The notes below the pieces were generated by a model. That model was not told where the DNA came from. It made no database searches and worked only from the letters and a program-made list of their open reading frames with translations. From Pandoraea sp. (GTDB taxonomy: Bacteria > Pseudomonadota > Gammaproteobacteria > Burkholderiales > Burkholderiaceae): a DNA stretch of 64,000 nucleotides. The stretch spans positions 1-64,000 of the forward strand of contig NZ_SCSK01000008.1 in the NCBI RefSeq assembly GCF_004297875.1, written 5' to 3'. Both the position numbers and the translations under genes were made by a program. Shown one piece after another: positions 45,391 through 54,157 of this stretch. The stretch's first letter is position 1. Each line of letters begins with the position of its first letter.

Positions 45391-46905
45391 ATGGCGAGCC
45401 GGCTTTCATCGGTGCTGTGGAACCAGTTGTTCCAGTTGTCGGCCCACAGTGGCATGAGCCTGCAAGGCCAGATTCGCCAGATGCTGGTGTCGGCGATTCT
45501 CGACGAGCAGCTGCAGCCCGGCGTGCCGGTACCGTCGAGCCGGGAGCTGGCCGACCAGCTCAACGTCGCGCGCAACACGGTGGTGCTTGCCTATCAGCAA
45601 TTGGTGGACGAGGGTTATCTGATCGCGCGCGAGCGGCGTGGCTACTTCGTCAATGCCGACATGCTGCAGGGTCGCGTGGCGCGTCCGGCCGATGCCCCCG
45701 CGCCGCGCGCCGTCGCCGAGCGGCCGGGCGGGCCGGTGTGGGAGCCGCGTTTCATGTCGCGGCCCTCGCGCCAGCGCAATATCGTCAAGGCATCCGATTG
45801 GCAGAAGTACGAATTTCCCTTCATTTACGGCCAGTTCGACCCCGCCCTGTTTCCTACCGCCGACTGGCGCGAGTGCTGCATGAAGGCGCTCTCGGTCATG
45901 GAGATTCGCGATTGGGCGCCCGACATGATCGCGCGCGACGATGAATCGCTGATCCAGCAAGTGCGCACGCGCGTGCTGCCGCGCCGCGGTGTCTGGGCCA
46001 ACGCCGATGAAATCGTCCTGACCAACGGCGCGCAGCAGGCGCTTTATTTGGTGGCCGATCTATTGATGTCGCCGCGCACCACGGTGGGCATGGAAGACCC
46101 CGGCTATCCCGACGCACGCAACATCTTCAGCATGCGCACGCCGCGCCTGGTCGGCTTTCCGGTGGACCAGGGCGGCTTGCCGGTGAGCGCCACGCTGGGC
46201 GAGTGCGACTATGTCTACATCACGCCCAGCCACCAGTGCCCCACCACCACCACGATGCCGCTGGAGCGGCGCGAGGCCCTGCTGGCGCTGGCCGAGGCCA
46301 AGGACTTCGTGCTCATCGAGGATGACTACGAGAGCGAGAACAATTTTTCCGGCACGCCCAACCCCGCGCTCAAGAGTCTCGACCGCAACAATCGCGTGAT
46401 CTACGTCGGCAGCCTGTCGAAATCGTTCGCGCCGGGCCTGCGCCTGGGCTATATCGTCGCGCCCGCCGAACTGGTCAGCGAATTGCGCGCGCTGCGCCGT
46501 CTGATGGTGCGCCACCCGTCGGCCTTCATTCAGCGCTCGTTCGCGCTGTTTCTCTCGCTGGGGCATCACGATGCGTTGCTGCGCCGGCTCGCGCATGCCT
46601 ATTCGCAACGCGCCGAAGCGCTGGGCGAGGCACTGCGCCGGCATTTGCCCGAGGCGCGCTTCGTGCCGTTGGCCGGCGGCGCCTCGTGCTGGGTGCAGGG
46701 GCCTGCGGGGCTCGACGCCAGCCTGCTGGCGCGTCAGGCCGAATCGCATGGCATCCTGATCGAGCCGGGCGATGTGTTCTTTATGGGGGATCACCCGCAG
46801 CGCGATTGCTTCCGGCTCGGTTTTTCGTCGATCCGGGTCGACAAGATCGATGCCGGCATCGAGCGCCTGGGCGCGCTGGTCAGAGCGCAACTGTCGGGCA
46901 AGTAG
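45391..46905 (+). CDS. tauR: MocR/GabR-family PLP-dependent regulator TauR
   Basis: A 504-residue regulator: an N-terminal GntR-type winged helix (about 20-90, SSRELADQLNVARNTVVLAYQQL in the helix-turn-helix) joined to a class I aminotransferase-like domain (about 130-500) with the PLP lysine Lys344 in GSLSKSFAPGLRLGY. TauR proteins of this type activate taurine genes in response to taurine. The ATG at 45391 has GGGAGA upstream; the frame extends 19 codons further without homology. It diverges from the aminotransferase-tauABC unit. MocR relatives for GABA or other amines are alternatives. Confidence 0.83.
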   Translation: MASRLSSVLWNQLFQLSAHSGMSLQGQIRQMLVSAILDEQLQPGVPVPSSRELADQLNVARNTVVLAYQQLVDEGYLIARERRGYFVNADMLQGRVARPADAPAPRAVAERPGGPVWEPRFMSRPSRQRNIVKASDWQKYEFPFIYGQFDPALFPTADWRECCMKALSVMEIRDWAPDMIARDDESLIQQVRTRVLPRRGVWANADEIVLTNGAQQALYLVADLLMSPRTTVGMEDPGYPDARNIFSMRTPRLVGFPVDQGGLPVSATLGECDYVYITPSHQCPTTTTMPLERREALLALAEAKDFVLIEDDYESENNFSGTPNPALKSLDRNNRVIYVGSLSKSFAPGLRLGYIVAPAELVSELRALRRLMVRHPSAFIQRSFALFLSLGHHDALLRRLAHAYSQRAEALGEALRRHLPEARFVPLAGGASCWVQGPAGLDASLLARQAESHGILIEPGDVFFMGDHPQRDCFRLGFSSIRVDKIDAGIERLGALVRAQLSGK

Positions 46906-46953
46906 GCGCCGCGCTGGCGCCTTGGCCCTGGTGCATCGAGCCGCAAACGACAA

Positions 46954-46978
46954 CGCCGGCGAATGCGGCTCGCCGGCG
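46954..46978. other. GC-rich hairpin between convergent tauR and the EF-hand gene
   Basis: A perfect 9-bp inverted repeat CGCCGGCGA/TCGCCGGCG (46954-46962 with 46970-46978, loop of seven) lies between two convergent genes. It could stabilise or stop both transcripts, but neither strand has a T-run, so terminator function is uncertain. Confidence 0.45.
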
Positions 46979-47003
46979 CGTCTGTGGGTACGTCGATTGT
47001 CGC

Positions 47004-47495
47004 CTACGGTTTGGAGGCGGGGTTATCGAGTGCGTACTCCTCGTGACGCAGCTTGCGGATGTAGGCCCGCACTTCCTCCTGCGACAACTGGCCGTCATGA
47101 TTCAGATCCGCCTGGTCGAAGTGCGGCGCCAGCCAGGGTTCCGAGGCCTGTACCTCGGCACGGCTCAGGGTGCCGTCGCCGTTTTTGTCGTCGGCCTTGA
47201 AGTGCCGTTCGAAGGCGGCGCGGCGGCGCGCCAGATCCTTTTCCTGGAAGGCGGCCCACTCCTTGCGGTCGATCACGCCGTCATGGTTGGTGTCGACCGC
47301 CTCGAAGGTGCGCTGCAGATACCATTTGAGCGCGGTGCGTTGATCGCGCGCGTCGTTGAAGTCCGGCGCGGGGGAGGCCGGCTGCTGGGCTGCCGGGGGC
47401 TGCGGCATGCCGGTTTGCGCGAAGGATACCGGGCTGGCCAGGCCAAGAAAGGTGGCTGAGGTGGCGATAAAAGCGCCGATGAGTGATTTCTTCAT
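47004..47495 (-). CDS. Periplasmic EF-hand calcium-binding protein
   Basis: A 163-residue exported protein with a signal peptide cleaved after SPVSFA (about residue 26), then a Pro/Ala/Gln linker. Three EF-hand loops are visible: DTNHDGVIDRKE, DDKNGDGTLSRAE and DLNHDGQLSQEE, each with the usual acidic ligands. It probably binds calcium in the periplasm. No partner can be named; a glycine-zipper lipoprotein follows on the same strand upstream. Confidence 0.85.
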   Translation of the reverse strand: MKKSLIGAFIATSATFLGLASPVSFAQTGMPQPPAAQQPASPAPDFNDARDQRTALKWYLQRTFEAVDTNHDGVIDRKEWAAFQEKDLARRRAAFERHFKADDKNGDGTLSRAEVQASEPWLAPHFDQADLNHDGQLSQEEVRAYIRKLRHEEYALDNPASKP

Positions 47496-47596
47496 CGTGG
47501 TTCCTTGTTCTGTTGACCGGGGGATGCGCGCCGGAGCTCACCGATGCCGGCGCGCGCGGGACAGGGGGGGCAGCGGAGGCTGGTGGCCTGCGTGGA

Positions 47597-47863
47597 TCAG
47601 TAGCGATCGCGGCGATAGTAGTGGCCGCGGTTGTCGGTGGTGACGTTACCGATCACGCCACCGGCGACCGCCCCGCCGATCGTCGTCCAGGCGTCGCCGC
47701 CGGAAATCAGCGCACCGCCCAGCGCGCCGATGCCGGCGCCCAGCGCCGTGTTGCGTTCCTGGCGCGGCGACATCCCGTTCATCGCGCAGCCGGCGAGGCT
47801 GGCCGCGCAGGCAAGCGCCAGCGCGAGCTTGCTCATGGCGCGCAAAGGTTGTGAGGTTTTCAT
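47597..47863 (-). CDS. Small glycine-zipper lipoprotein
   Basis: An 88-residue lipoprotein with a lipobox LAGC (Cys26) and a glycine-zipper segment GAGIGALGGALISGGDAWTTIGGAVAGGVIGN (positions 42-73) of the 2TM type seen in Rick_17kDa and SlyB/OmpA-like outer-membrane proteins. The C-terminus is basic and Tyr-rich. The ATG at 47863 follows GGAGATGAAC. Role unknown; an envelope structural or stress function is usual for the family. Confidence 0.82.
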   Translation of the reverse strand: MKTSQPLRAMSKLALALACAASLAGCAMNGMSPRQERNTALGAGIGALGGALISGGDAWTTIGGAVAGGVIGNVTTDNRGHYYRRDRY

Positions 47864-48150
47864 TGTTCATCTCCATTCAAGGCACTGTCAATTTCGGACT
47901 CCGGCATGTTTGCGCGACACGCTCGCGCGTCGCGCTGCCGCTGACAGTTGGCGATTTCAAGATACCCGATCGAGTCGCCCGCTCCTGTAATGATTTGTAT
48001 CATTCTGTTGCGAAATCGTGAGAAGTTCCCACGGCATTTCGGCCGCAGCGCCTGATAACGGGCCGTTCGCCGGGGATCGGGCAAATGGAGATGGCCAAGG
48101 TTTTGCGAGCGGCCCTGGCCAATGCCGGCACGTCGGGCGCTTCGCGGGGC

Positions 48151-49341
48151 TCAACTGGTGGCGGTCACGACGTGACGCCGTCCGGCCCAGTGGCACATGC
48201 CGGCGGCGAGCCCGAGCAGCAGGCCGGCGGCCGATACGCCCGGCCAGCCGAAATGCGACCAGGCGAGCGAGCCCAGCGCCGAGCCCAACGCTCCCAGCAC
48301 GAAGTAGCTGGTCATGTAGACGGTATTCAGGCGGCTCGCGGCGGCATGATCGAGCGCGTAGATGCGGGTCTGGTTGGCGATCTGGCAACCTTGCACGCCC
48401 AGGTCGAGCAGAATCACGCCGGCGGCCAGGCCCCACAGGCTCGCGCCGAGCCAGCCGAAGGCGATGAACGACGCGACCACGATGGCAATGCCCACGCCCA
48501 GCACGCGGCGCGGGCCGCCATGATCGGCCAGCCGGCCGGAAATCGGCGCGGCCAGCGCCCCGACCACGCCGACCAGGCCGAACATGCCGGCCACGTCGGC
48601 GCCCAGCCCGAAGGCGGGGCTGGCCAGCCATAGCGTCAGGGTCGACCAGAACACGCTGAACGAAGCGAACAGCAGCCCGCCGACCAGCGACGCCTCGCGC
48701 AGCGCCGGATGCCGGCGCGCGAGATGCAGCAGCGAGACCATCAGTTGCCGGTACGACATATCGGTGGTGGCAGGCGCATGCGGCAAGCGGCGCGCGAGGA
48801 CGAGCGCGAGCGCCACCATCATGGCGGCGGCGATCCAGAACATATCGCGCCAGCCGAAGGCGGTAGCCACCACGCCGCTCAAGGTGCGCGCCGCCAGAAT
48901 GCCGATCAACAGGCCGCTCATGACCTGCCCGACGGTTTTGCCGCGCCTGGCCGGCTCGGCCAGTTGGGCCGCCAGCGGCACGATCTGCTGCGCCACGGTC
49001 GAGGTGACGCCGGCCAGGAAGCTTGCTGCCCCGAGCGCGCCCAGGCCGGGCGAGAGCGCCGCGCCGATCAGCGACAGGGTGAGCACGGCCAGCATGCCGA
49101 GAATCAGCTGGCGCCGATCGACGCGGTCGCCCAGCGGCGTGAGCGTGAGCAGGCCGAAGGCGTAGCCGAGCTGCGTGAGCATCGGTATCAGGCCGACCTG
49201 CGATGCGCTCAGGCCGAAGTCCTTGCGGATGTCGTCGAGCATCGGCTGGTTGTAATACAGGTTGGCGACGGTCAAGCCGCACGCGATTGCCATGAGCAAG
49301 ACGCTGCCGCGTGTCAGGGAACTGCCGGAACGAGAAGACAT
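48151..49341 (-). CDS. MFS exporter (drug-efflux type)
   Basis: A 396-residue major facilitator with about 12 helices. It has the loop 2-3 motif LTPLGDRVDRRQLI and the loop 8-9 motif GRLADHGGPRRVL, and resembles the YnfM/YgaY-like DHA1 group. The start MSSRSGSSLTRGS at 49341 begins the membrane domain; the open frame extends further but without helices or homology, and no clear Shine-Dalgarno is seen. Substrate unknown. Confidence 0.82.
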   Translation of the reverse strand: MSSRSGSSLTRGSVLLMAIACGLTVANLYYNQPMLDDIRKDFGLSASQVGLIPMLTQLGYAFGLLTLTPLGDRVDRRQLILGMLAVLTLSLIGAALSPGLGALGAASFLAGVTSTVAQQIVPLAAQLAEPARRGKTVGQVMSGLLIGILAARTLSGVVATAFGWRDMFWIAAAMMVALALVLARRLPHAPATTDMSYRQLMVSLLHLARRHPALREASLVGGLLFASFSVFWSTLTLWLASPAFGLGADVAGMFGLVGVVGALAAPISGRLADHGGPRRVLGVGIAIVVASFIAFGWLGASLWGLAAGVILLDLGVQGCQIANQTRIYALDHAAASRLNTVYMTSYFVLGALGSALGSLAWSHFGWPGVSAAGLLLGLAAGMCHWAGRRHVVTATS

Positions 49342-49450
49342 GTCAGGAGAAATCAGTGAGCCAAACGACGGAAGGTGGCATGTTAAGCGCTTCGGCCAAA
49401 CTTTGCAGAGCACGCTCTCGCACAGGCTCCGCGCGGCCTGGATTCGCGCG

Positions 49451-50143
49451 TCAGTTGCGCGCGCGTTGCGTCGACGGCACCGCAACGGCGGCGGGCGCCC
49501 CGGCCGGTTTGGCCCGCGGGTCGAACAACTTCGCCGCGAGCGGCACATTCAGGCGCACGTCGTCAAAGCGCACCGACTCCAGCAGTTGACCCGCGACATC
49601 GCGACTCTGCACCTTGACCGGAAACAGGGAGTCGGTGGCGAGCCACAGATCGTAGCGATGAATGCCGCCGGCCACCTTGGCGTTGCCGGCGCCGGTGACC
49701 ACCACATGCCATGTGCGCTGCGCGCCGACCATGGCCTCGCCGGCCGGCGAGGCGTTGCCCTCGGCCTGCAGCGCCTGGGCGCTGGCCAGCAGCGCGCCGA
49801 CGCTCGACTGGTCGACCCGCTGGCCGCGCGCGCCCCGAATCAGCGGATTGCCGGGGCGCAGCACCACGCGCGGGAAATGTCCCTGGCCGAATGGCCACAC
49901 CACCGCGCGGCGCGAGGCGGGGTCGTAGACGATGACCGCGCCATGGTGCGGTTGATCGAATTCCATGCGCACGTGATCGGGCCGGCGATAGAAATAGTGA
50001 ATCACTTCCGCGCCCCGCTTGTCGCCCGACGAGCGGATCGTCGCCTCGTAACTGCCGAGTGCGGCAAAGCGGGCCTGTGCGGCGCCCAGCAGGTCGGCGG
50101 GCGGCGCGGCGAGCATGGCCAGGGTCATGGCGATCGGCAGCAT
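49451..50143 (-). CDS. LolA-like periplasmic protein (DUF1571-type outer-membrane lipoprotein-sorting fold)
   Basis: A 230-residue exported protein beginning with a short hydrophobic signal (MLPIAMTLAMLAAPPA). The body has the LolA/LolB-like pattern of successive strands (YEATIRSSG, VIHYFYRRPDHVRMEF, GAVIVYDPASRRAVVWPFG, RYDLWLATDSLFPVKVQSRD). The start at 50143 was chosen because it gives the signal peptide. It may carry a lipid or lipoprotein; no neighbouring gene fixes the role. Confidence 0.65.
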   Translation of the reverse strand: MLPIAMTLAMLAAPPADLLGAAQARFAALGSYEATIRSSGDKRGAEVIHYFYRRPDHVRMEFDQPHHGAVIVYDPASRRAVVWPFGQGHFPRVVLRPGNPLIRGARGQRVDQSSVGALLASAQALQAEGNASPAGEAMVGAQRTWHVVVTGAGNAKVAGGIHRYDLWLATDSLFPVKVQSRDVAGQLLESVRFDDVRLNVPLAAKLFDPRAKPAGAPAAVAVPSTQRARN

Positions 50144-50346
50144 GGACGAGGCGCTTCGGCGCAGCGGCAAGTTCGGGGAGGAGCCAGTATAGGGCAGACG
50201 CGCCGCGTTTGCCGGGACCGTCGCCGGCGCCTTCACTGGCTTGGTCGATCCGCGTCGAATTGTCCATGGCAAGCGCCCTGGCAAGCCGCTAGGCTAAGCG
50301 AATCGCACCAATTCATGGGCGTCGATGCCCCACCCGAGGATCCCTT

Positions 50347-51228
50347 ATGCCCGACTATCGCTTCCGTATCGTCAACGTATTCGCCGAATCCACTTTCGGC
50401 GGCAATCCTCTCTGTGTCTTCGAAGACGGCCGGGGGCTCAGCGATGCGCAGATGCTTGCGCTGGCGCGTCAATTCAATTTATCGGAGACCACGTTCATCT
50501 TGCCTGCCGAGCAGGCCGACGCGAACGTGCGCATTTTCACGCCGGGTTACGAGATGCGGTTTGCCGGGCATCCGACGCTGGGCACCGCCCACGTGATACG
50601 CGCGCTGCGCCAGAGCGGCGATGCGCTGACGCTTTCCTTCAAGGCCGGCGTGGTGCCGGTCCAGGCGCACGGCGACGTCTGGACGCTCACCGCGCCCAGC
50701 GAGGGAGCGCCCAAGGTGCGCGAGGTGTCGTTGCCGCCGGCCGAGGTGGCGGCGCTGGTGGGGCTGCAGGCCGACGATCTGCTCGCCGCCCCGATGTGGG
50801 TCGATACCGGCGCAGATCAGTTATTGATACCGCTCAAGCATCCGCACGCGGTACGGCGCGCGGCGCCGGTCAGCCCCCTGCTCGAGCGCTGGCCGCTGAG
50901 CAGCCTGGGGCGCAAAACCGGCTACGTCTTTGCTTTCGACGATGCGCCGGGCAACAGCCCGAACAGCGGCACGCGGCAGGTGGTGGCGCGCTATTTCTTC
51001 ACCACGCAAGGCGGAGGCGTCAGCGAGGATCCGGGCACGGGGTCGGCGTGCGCCAACCTGGGCGGCTGGCTGGTCTCGACCGGACATGCGTTGCCGGCGA
51101 GTTTGCGTATCAGCCAGGGTGACCAGATCGAGCGGCCGTGCCGGCTGCAGCTCGACGTCGGCGCCGATCGGCGCATTCGCGTCGGCGGCCGCGTGATCGA
51201 ACTGGGTCAGGGCACGATCACGCTCTGA
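50347..51228 (+). CDS. PhzF-family isomerase
   Basis: A 293-residue protein of the PhzF/diaminopimelate epimerase-like fold. It has the N-terminal VNVFAESTFGGNPLCVFED, the catalytic Glu47 in NLSETTFIL, the RFAGHPTLGTAHV motif and the C-terminal DPGTGSACANLGGWL. It is the generic isomerase type; there is no phenazine cluster here, so the substrate is unknown. It is divergent from the LolA-like gene. Confidence 0.9.
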   Translation: MPDYRFRIVNVFAESTFGGNPLCVFEDGRGLSDAQMLALARQFNLSETTFILPAEQADANVRIFTPGYEMRFAGHPTLGTAHVIRALRQSGDALTLSFKAGVVPVQAHGDVWTLTAPSEGAPKVREVSLPPAEVAALVGLQADDLLAAPMWVDTGADQLLIPLKHPHAVRRAAPVSPLLERWPLSSLGRKTGYVFAFDDAPGNSPNSGTRQVVARYFFTTQGGGVSEDPGTGSACANLGGWLVSTGHALPASLRISQGDQIERPCRLQLDVGADRRIRVGGRVIELGQGTITL

Positions 51229-51242
51229 GCGGCGGGTGCCGT

Positions 51243-51494
51243 TCAGTTCGTCGTTTGCATGAGGCGAGTGCCACGCCGCTCGTGCGCGCGCCGTTCGGCT
51301 CGCGCCTTGCTCGCCGGCTCGGGTGCCGGCGGGGGCGGATGGGTGATGGCGTTCCAGTTTTGCTGGATCGCCTGATCGGCGGCCGAAGACGGCATGGATT
51401 TGACTACCGAGGACTGTTGTGCCGCCGCGATCGGCAGCACGGCCAGCAGGCCAAGGCCGGCGACTACGTGGGGAATTTTCACGGCAATTCTCAT
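51243..51494 (-). CDS. Small exported protein of unknown function
   Basis: An 83-residue protein with a likely signal peptide (MRIAVKIPHVVAGLGLLAVLPIAAAQ, cleavage near residue 25), a short polar body, a Pro-run and an Arg-rich C-terminus. I do not recognise a family. It converges with the PhzF gene with only 14 bp between the stops. Confidence 0.55.
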   Translation of the reverse strand: MRIAVKIPHVVAGLGLLAVLPIAAAQQSSVVKSMPSSAADQAIQQNWNAITHPPPPAPEPASKARAERRAHERRGTRLMQTTN

Positions 51495-51684
51495 CGCTTT
51501 GACAGGCGCTAGGGTAGAGGGTCGGACGCACGCGCGTCAACAATGGCGCGATGCTTGTCGGTCGAATAATTGTTTCAGTATCTTACGCCCCGGCCTGCCG
51601 GCGCGCCGGCGGCGATCCGTATCGCCCGAGCCGCGGCGAGCCCGCTTGCGGTTACACTGAGCCATTGAGCTTGGGGAGCGGGAC

Positions 51685-52071
51685 ATGATCGACGGGTTGA
51701 TTGGCGGGCGGCTATACGGTGCCGCGCAGGAGCGCACCGGCCAGGGTGGGCGTGCATTCGTGACGGCCAAGGTGCGGGTCGCCGCCGGCGACGAGACGCT
51801 GTTCGTCAACGTGATCGCCTTTGCCGACGATGTCAGGGCGGCGCTGCTGGCGCTGGACGACGGCGATTCGGTGGCGCTCTCGGGCAGTCTCACGCCCAAG
51901 GTCTGGACCGACAAGCAGGGCCAGGCCCGGCCGGCACTGGACATGGTCGCGCATCAATCGCTTACCGCCTATCACATTCGGCGCAAGCGTCAGGAGGTCC
52001 AAGGCCAGGCGGACCCCCACCAGCATCATGGCGCGGCGGCGCCGCACCCGGACGACGACGTCCTGTTCTGA
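51685..52071 (+). CDS. Short single-stranded DNA-binding protein paralogue
   Basis: A 128-residue OB-fold protein (GGRAFVTAKVRVAAGDETLFVNVIAF, GDSVALSGSLTPKVW) with an acidic C-terminal tip DDDVLF that resembles the DDDIPF tail by which SSB recruits partner proteins. It is shorter than housekeeping SSB (about 165-180 residues) and probably a second, accessory SSB. The ATG follows GGGGAGCGGGAC. It converges with the SulP gene. Confidence 0.72.
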   Translation: MIDGLIGGRLYGAAQERTGQGGRAFVTAKVRVAAGDETLFVNVIAFADDVRAALLALDDGDSVALSGSLTPKVWTDKQGQARPALDMVAHQSLTAYHIRRKRQEVQGQADPHQHHGAAAPHPDDDVLF

Positions 52072-52135
52072 GCGGCGTGCGGCCAGCCCCGCGCCGGGCA
52101 GCGCAGTGGGGGCAGGCGCTCGGCCGACAGCGGCA

Positions 52136-53809
52136 CTACACCGTGGCGCGAGCGGAGTGAACGCCGGCAAACGACAGCGCCTCGTGCAGGGTCGGGAAAA
52201 TATGATCGTCGCCGATCACCTCGGCAATGCCGTGCCGCCGCATGTCGGCCAGCAAATAATCGTTGACGCGCCCGAATACCAGCGTGACGCCCCGTTCGGT
52301 CAGGTCTTCGCACAGCGCGCGCACCGAGCGGGCCGCCGAATAATCCAGGTCGGTAATGGCGCCGGCGTCGACCACGAACCACTGCACGGGCGAGGGCGCG
52401 CGCTGGATGAGCTGGCGCACTTCATCGGCGAAGCGATTGTCGTTGGCGAAGAACAGGTCCGCACCGAACCGGTAGACGATCAGCCCGGGCGCCGTCTGCG
52501 AGCCGGGCGTGGCAGGCACCGGCAGCCACCTGCCTTGCGCGTCCGGCGCGAGCAGGGTCGTATGGGGGCGGTAGCTGTGCCGCACGTGTCGCAGCAGCGA
52601 CAGCGCAATGGCCAGCAGAATACCTTCCTCGACGCCGACCAGCACCACCGCGGCGGCCGTCGCCAGCGCCAATGCGTATTCGCCGGGGCTCTCGCGGCGA
52701 ATGTCGCGCAGGCTTTTGAGATCGATCAGGCCGAGCGCGATGGTAAACACGATGCCGGCCAGCACGCAGTGCGGCAAATACTGGAGCGGCGCGGTCAGAA
52801 ACAGCAGCACCAGCACCACGACCCCGGCGAACACCAGTTGCGCGAGCTGGCTGCGCGCGCCGGCGCGATCGGCCATCGCGGTCTGCGTCGGGCTGCCGTT
52901 GACCACGAATGCGCCGGAGAGCGCCGCGCCGAAATTGGCCACGCTCAGGCCAAGAATGTCGGCGTCCTTATCGAGCCGTTCGTGGTAGCGGTCGGCAAAT
53001 ACCCGCGCGGCTGCCGCGCTCTGGGCAATGATGACGACGAAACACGATCCGGCGATGGGCACCAGCGAGATCAGCTCGCGCCAGCTGACCATGGGCACGC
53101 CAAAATGCGGCCAGCCGGTCGGCACCGGACCGATCACGGCGATGCCGTGGCGGGAAAAATGAAACACATAGCTTGCGGCGATGCCGCCGACCACGGTCAG
53201 CAGCGGCATGGGCAGCCGGGGCGCGTAGCGCTTGCACGCCAGAATCAACGCCACTACCAGCACCGACAGCGCCAGGGTCTGCGGGCGGGTCTGCTGCCAG
53301 GCCTGTGCCAGGCGCATCAACTGGTCCGTCGTGTGGGCGGAAGTCACGCTGATGCCAAGCATATTGCCCAGCATCGCAATGCCGACCTGCACGCCGACCC
53401 CGGCGAGAAAACCCACCAGCACCGTGCGGGACAGAAAATCGGCCAGGAACCCCAGTTTGAAGATGCGCGCAACGAGCAGGAAGCCGGCCGTGAGCAATGC
53501 GACCATGCCGACCAGCGCGACGTATTTCGCGCTGCCGGCCGGCGCCATGTCGGTCAGCCCGCTGGCGAAGATCGTCGCGGTGGCCGAGTCGGCCGCCACC
53601 ACCAGATGGCGCGACGAGCCGAACACGGCGAAGCCGATGAGCGGCAGCAGCACCGTATAGAGCCCGGTCACCACCGGCATGCCGGCGATGCGCGCATAGC
53701 CGAGCACCTGGGGAATATTCATCGACGCCAGCGTCACGCCGGCCAGCGCGTCACGCAGCGCGCCCGGCCATTCGAGCGGCAGCAGGCCCTTGAAAAATTT
53801 AAAACGCAT
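52136..53809 (-). CDS. SulP-family anion transporter with STAS domain
   Basis: A 557-residue transporter with about 10-14 membrane segments in residues 1-400 (ALAGVTLASMNIPQVLGYARIAGMP near the N-terminus, split from the next conserved block) and a C-terminal STAS domain (about 425-540, WFVVDAGAITDLDYSAARSV). SulP proteins carry sulfate, bicarbonate or carboxylates. A role in sulfate or sulfite traffic after desulfonation is conceivable but not shown; it lies about 6 kb from the taurine genes. Confidence 0.88.
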   Translation of the reverse strand: MRFKFFKGLLPLEWPGALRDALAGVTLASMNIPQVLGYARIAGMPVVTGLYTVLLPLIGFAVFGSSRHLVVAADSATATIFASGLTDMAPAGSAKYVALVGMVALLTAGFLLVARIFKLGFLADFLSRTVLVGFLAGVGVQVGIAMLGNMLGISVTSAHTTDQLMRLAQAWQQTRPQTLALSVLVVALILACKRYAPRLPMPLLTVVGGIAASYVFHFSRHGIAVIGPVPTGWPHFGVPMVSWRELISLVPIAGSCFVVIIAQSAAAARVFADRYHERLDKDADILGLSVANFGAALSGAFVVNGSPTQTAMADRAGARSQLAQLVFAGVVVLVLLFLTAPLQYLPHCVLAGIVFTIALGLIDLKSLRDIRRESPGEYALALATAAAVVLVGVEEGILLAIALSLLRHVRHSYRPHTTLLAPDAQGRWLPVPATPGSQTAPGLIVYRFGADLFFANDNRFADEVRQLIQRAPSPVQWFVVDAGAITDLDYSAARSVRALCEDLTERGVTLVFGRVNDYLLADMRRHGIAEVIGDDHIFPTLHEALSFAGVHSARATV

Positions 53810-53991
53810 TGTCGTTGTGTCCGGATTCTCTTCAGGCGCCTACGGGGGCCCTGCGCATCGCGTCATGCGGGCATCGTGCCGCGAACGGGGACAAAGATCA
53901 ACGGTTTCCTGATGCCACGGAAGCCATGCCGCTGGAGTGCCGGCGCCGGCGATGGGACGACGCATTGGCGGAAATCGGGACATCGAAGCTA

Positions 53992-54054
53992 TTGACATCG
54001 CTATCCCGTCTTCATACTATCTGTCCATCAATGTATTAATACAACTTAATACAT
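53992..54054 (+). promoter_or_regulatory. Promoter and GntR operator of the aconitase X operon
   Basis: A near-consensus sigma70 promoter, TTGACA (53992-53997), 17 bp, TACTAT (54015-54020), is followed at the expected start site by a perfect inverted repeat ATGTATTAA-N6-TTAATACAT (54031-54039 with 54046-54054). A similar site, ATGTATGA-N7-TCATACAT, lies on the gntR promoter at 58423-58445. A repressor bound here would block transcription. This sits in the 348-bp SulP-acnX gap (53810-54157), whose other parts hold no gene. Confidence 0.8.
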
Positions 54055-54157
54055 ATTAACTGGCGTCGAGGCCGCGGCGGGCCGCTACGGTGTCCGCGCA
54101 GGCGGTGCATGGGCCCGCCGGGCGTGATGCGCCGGAACATCACCTGGGATCGAGAAA

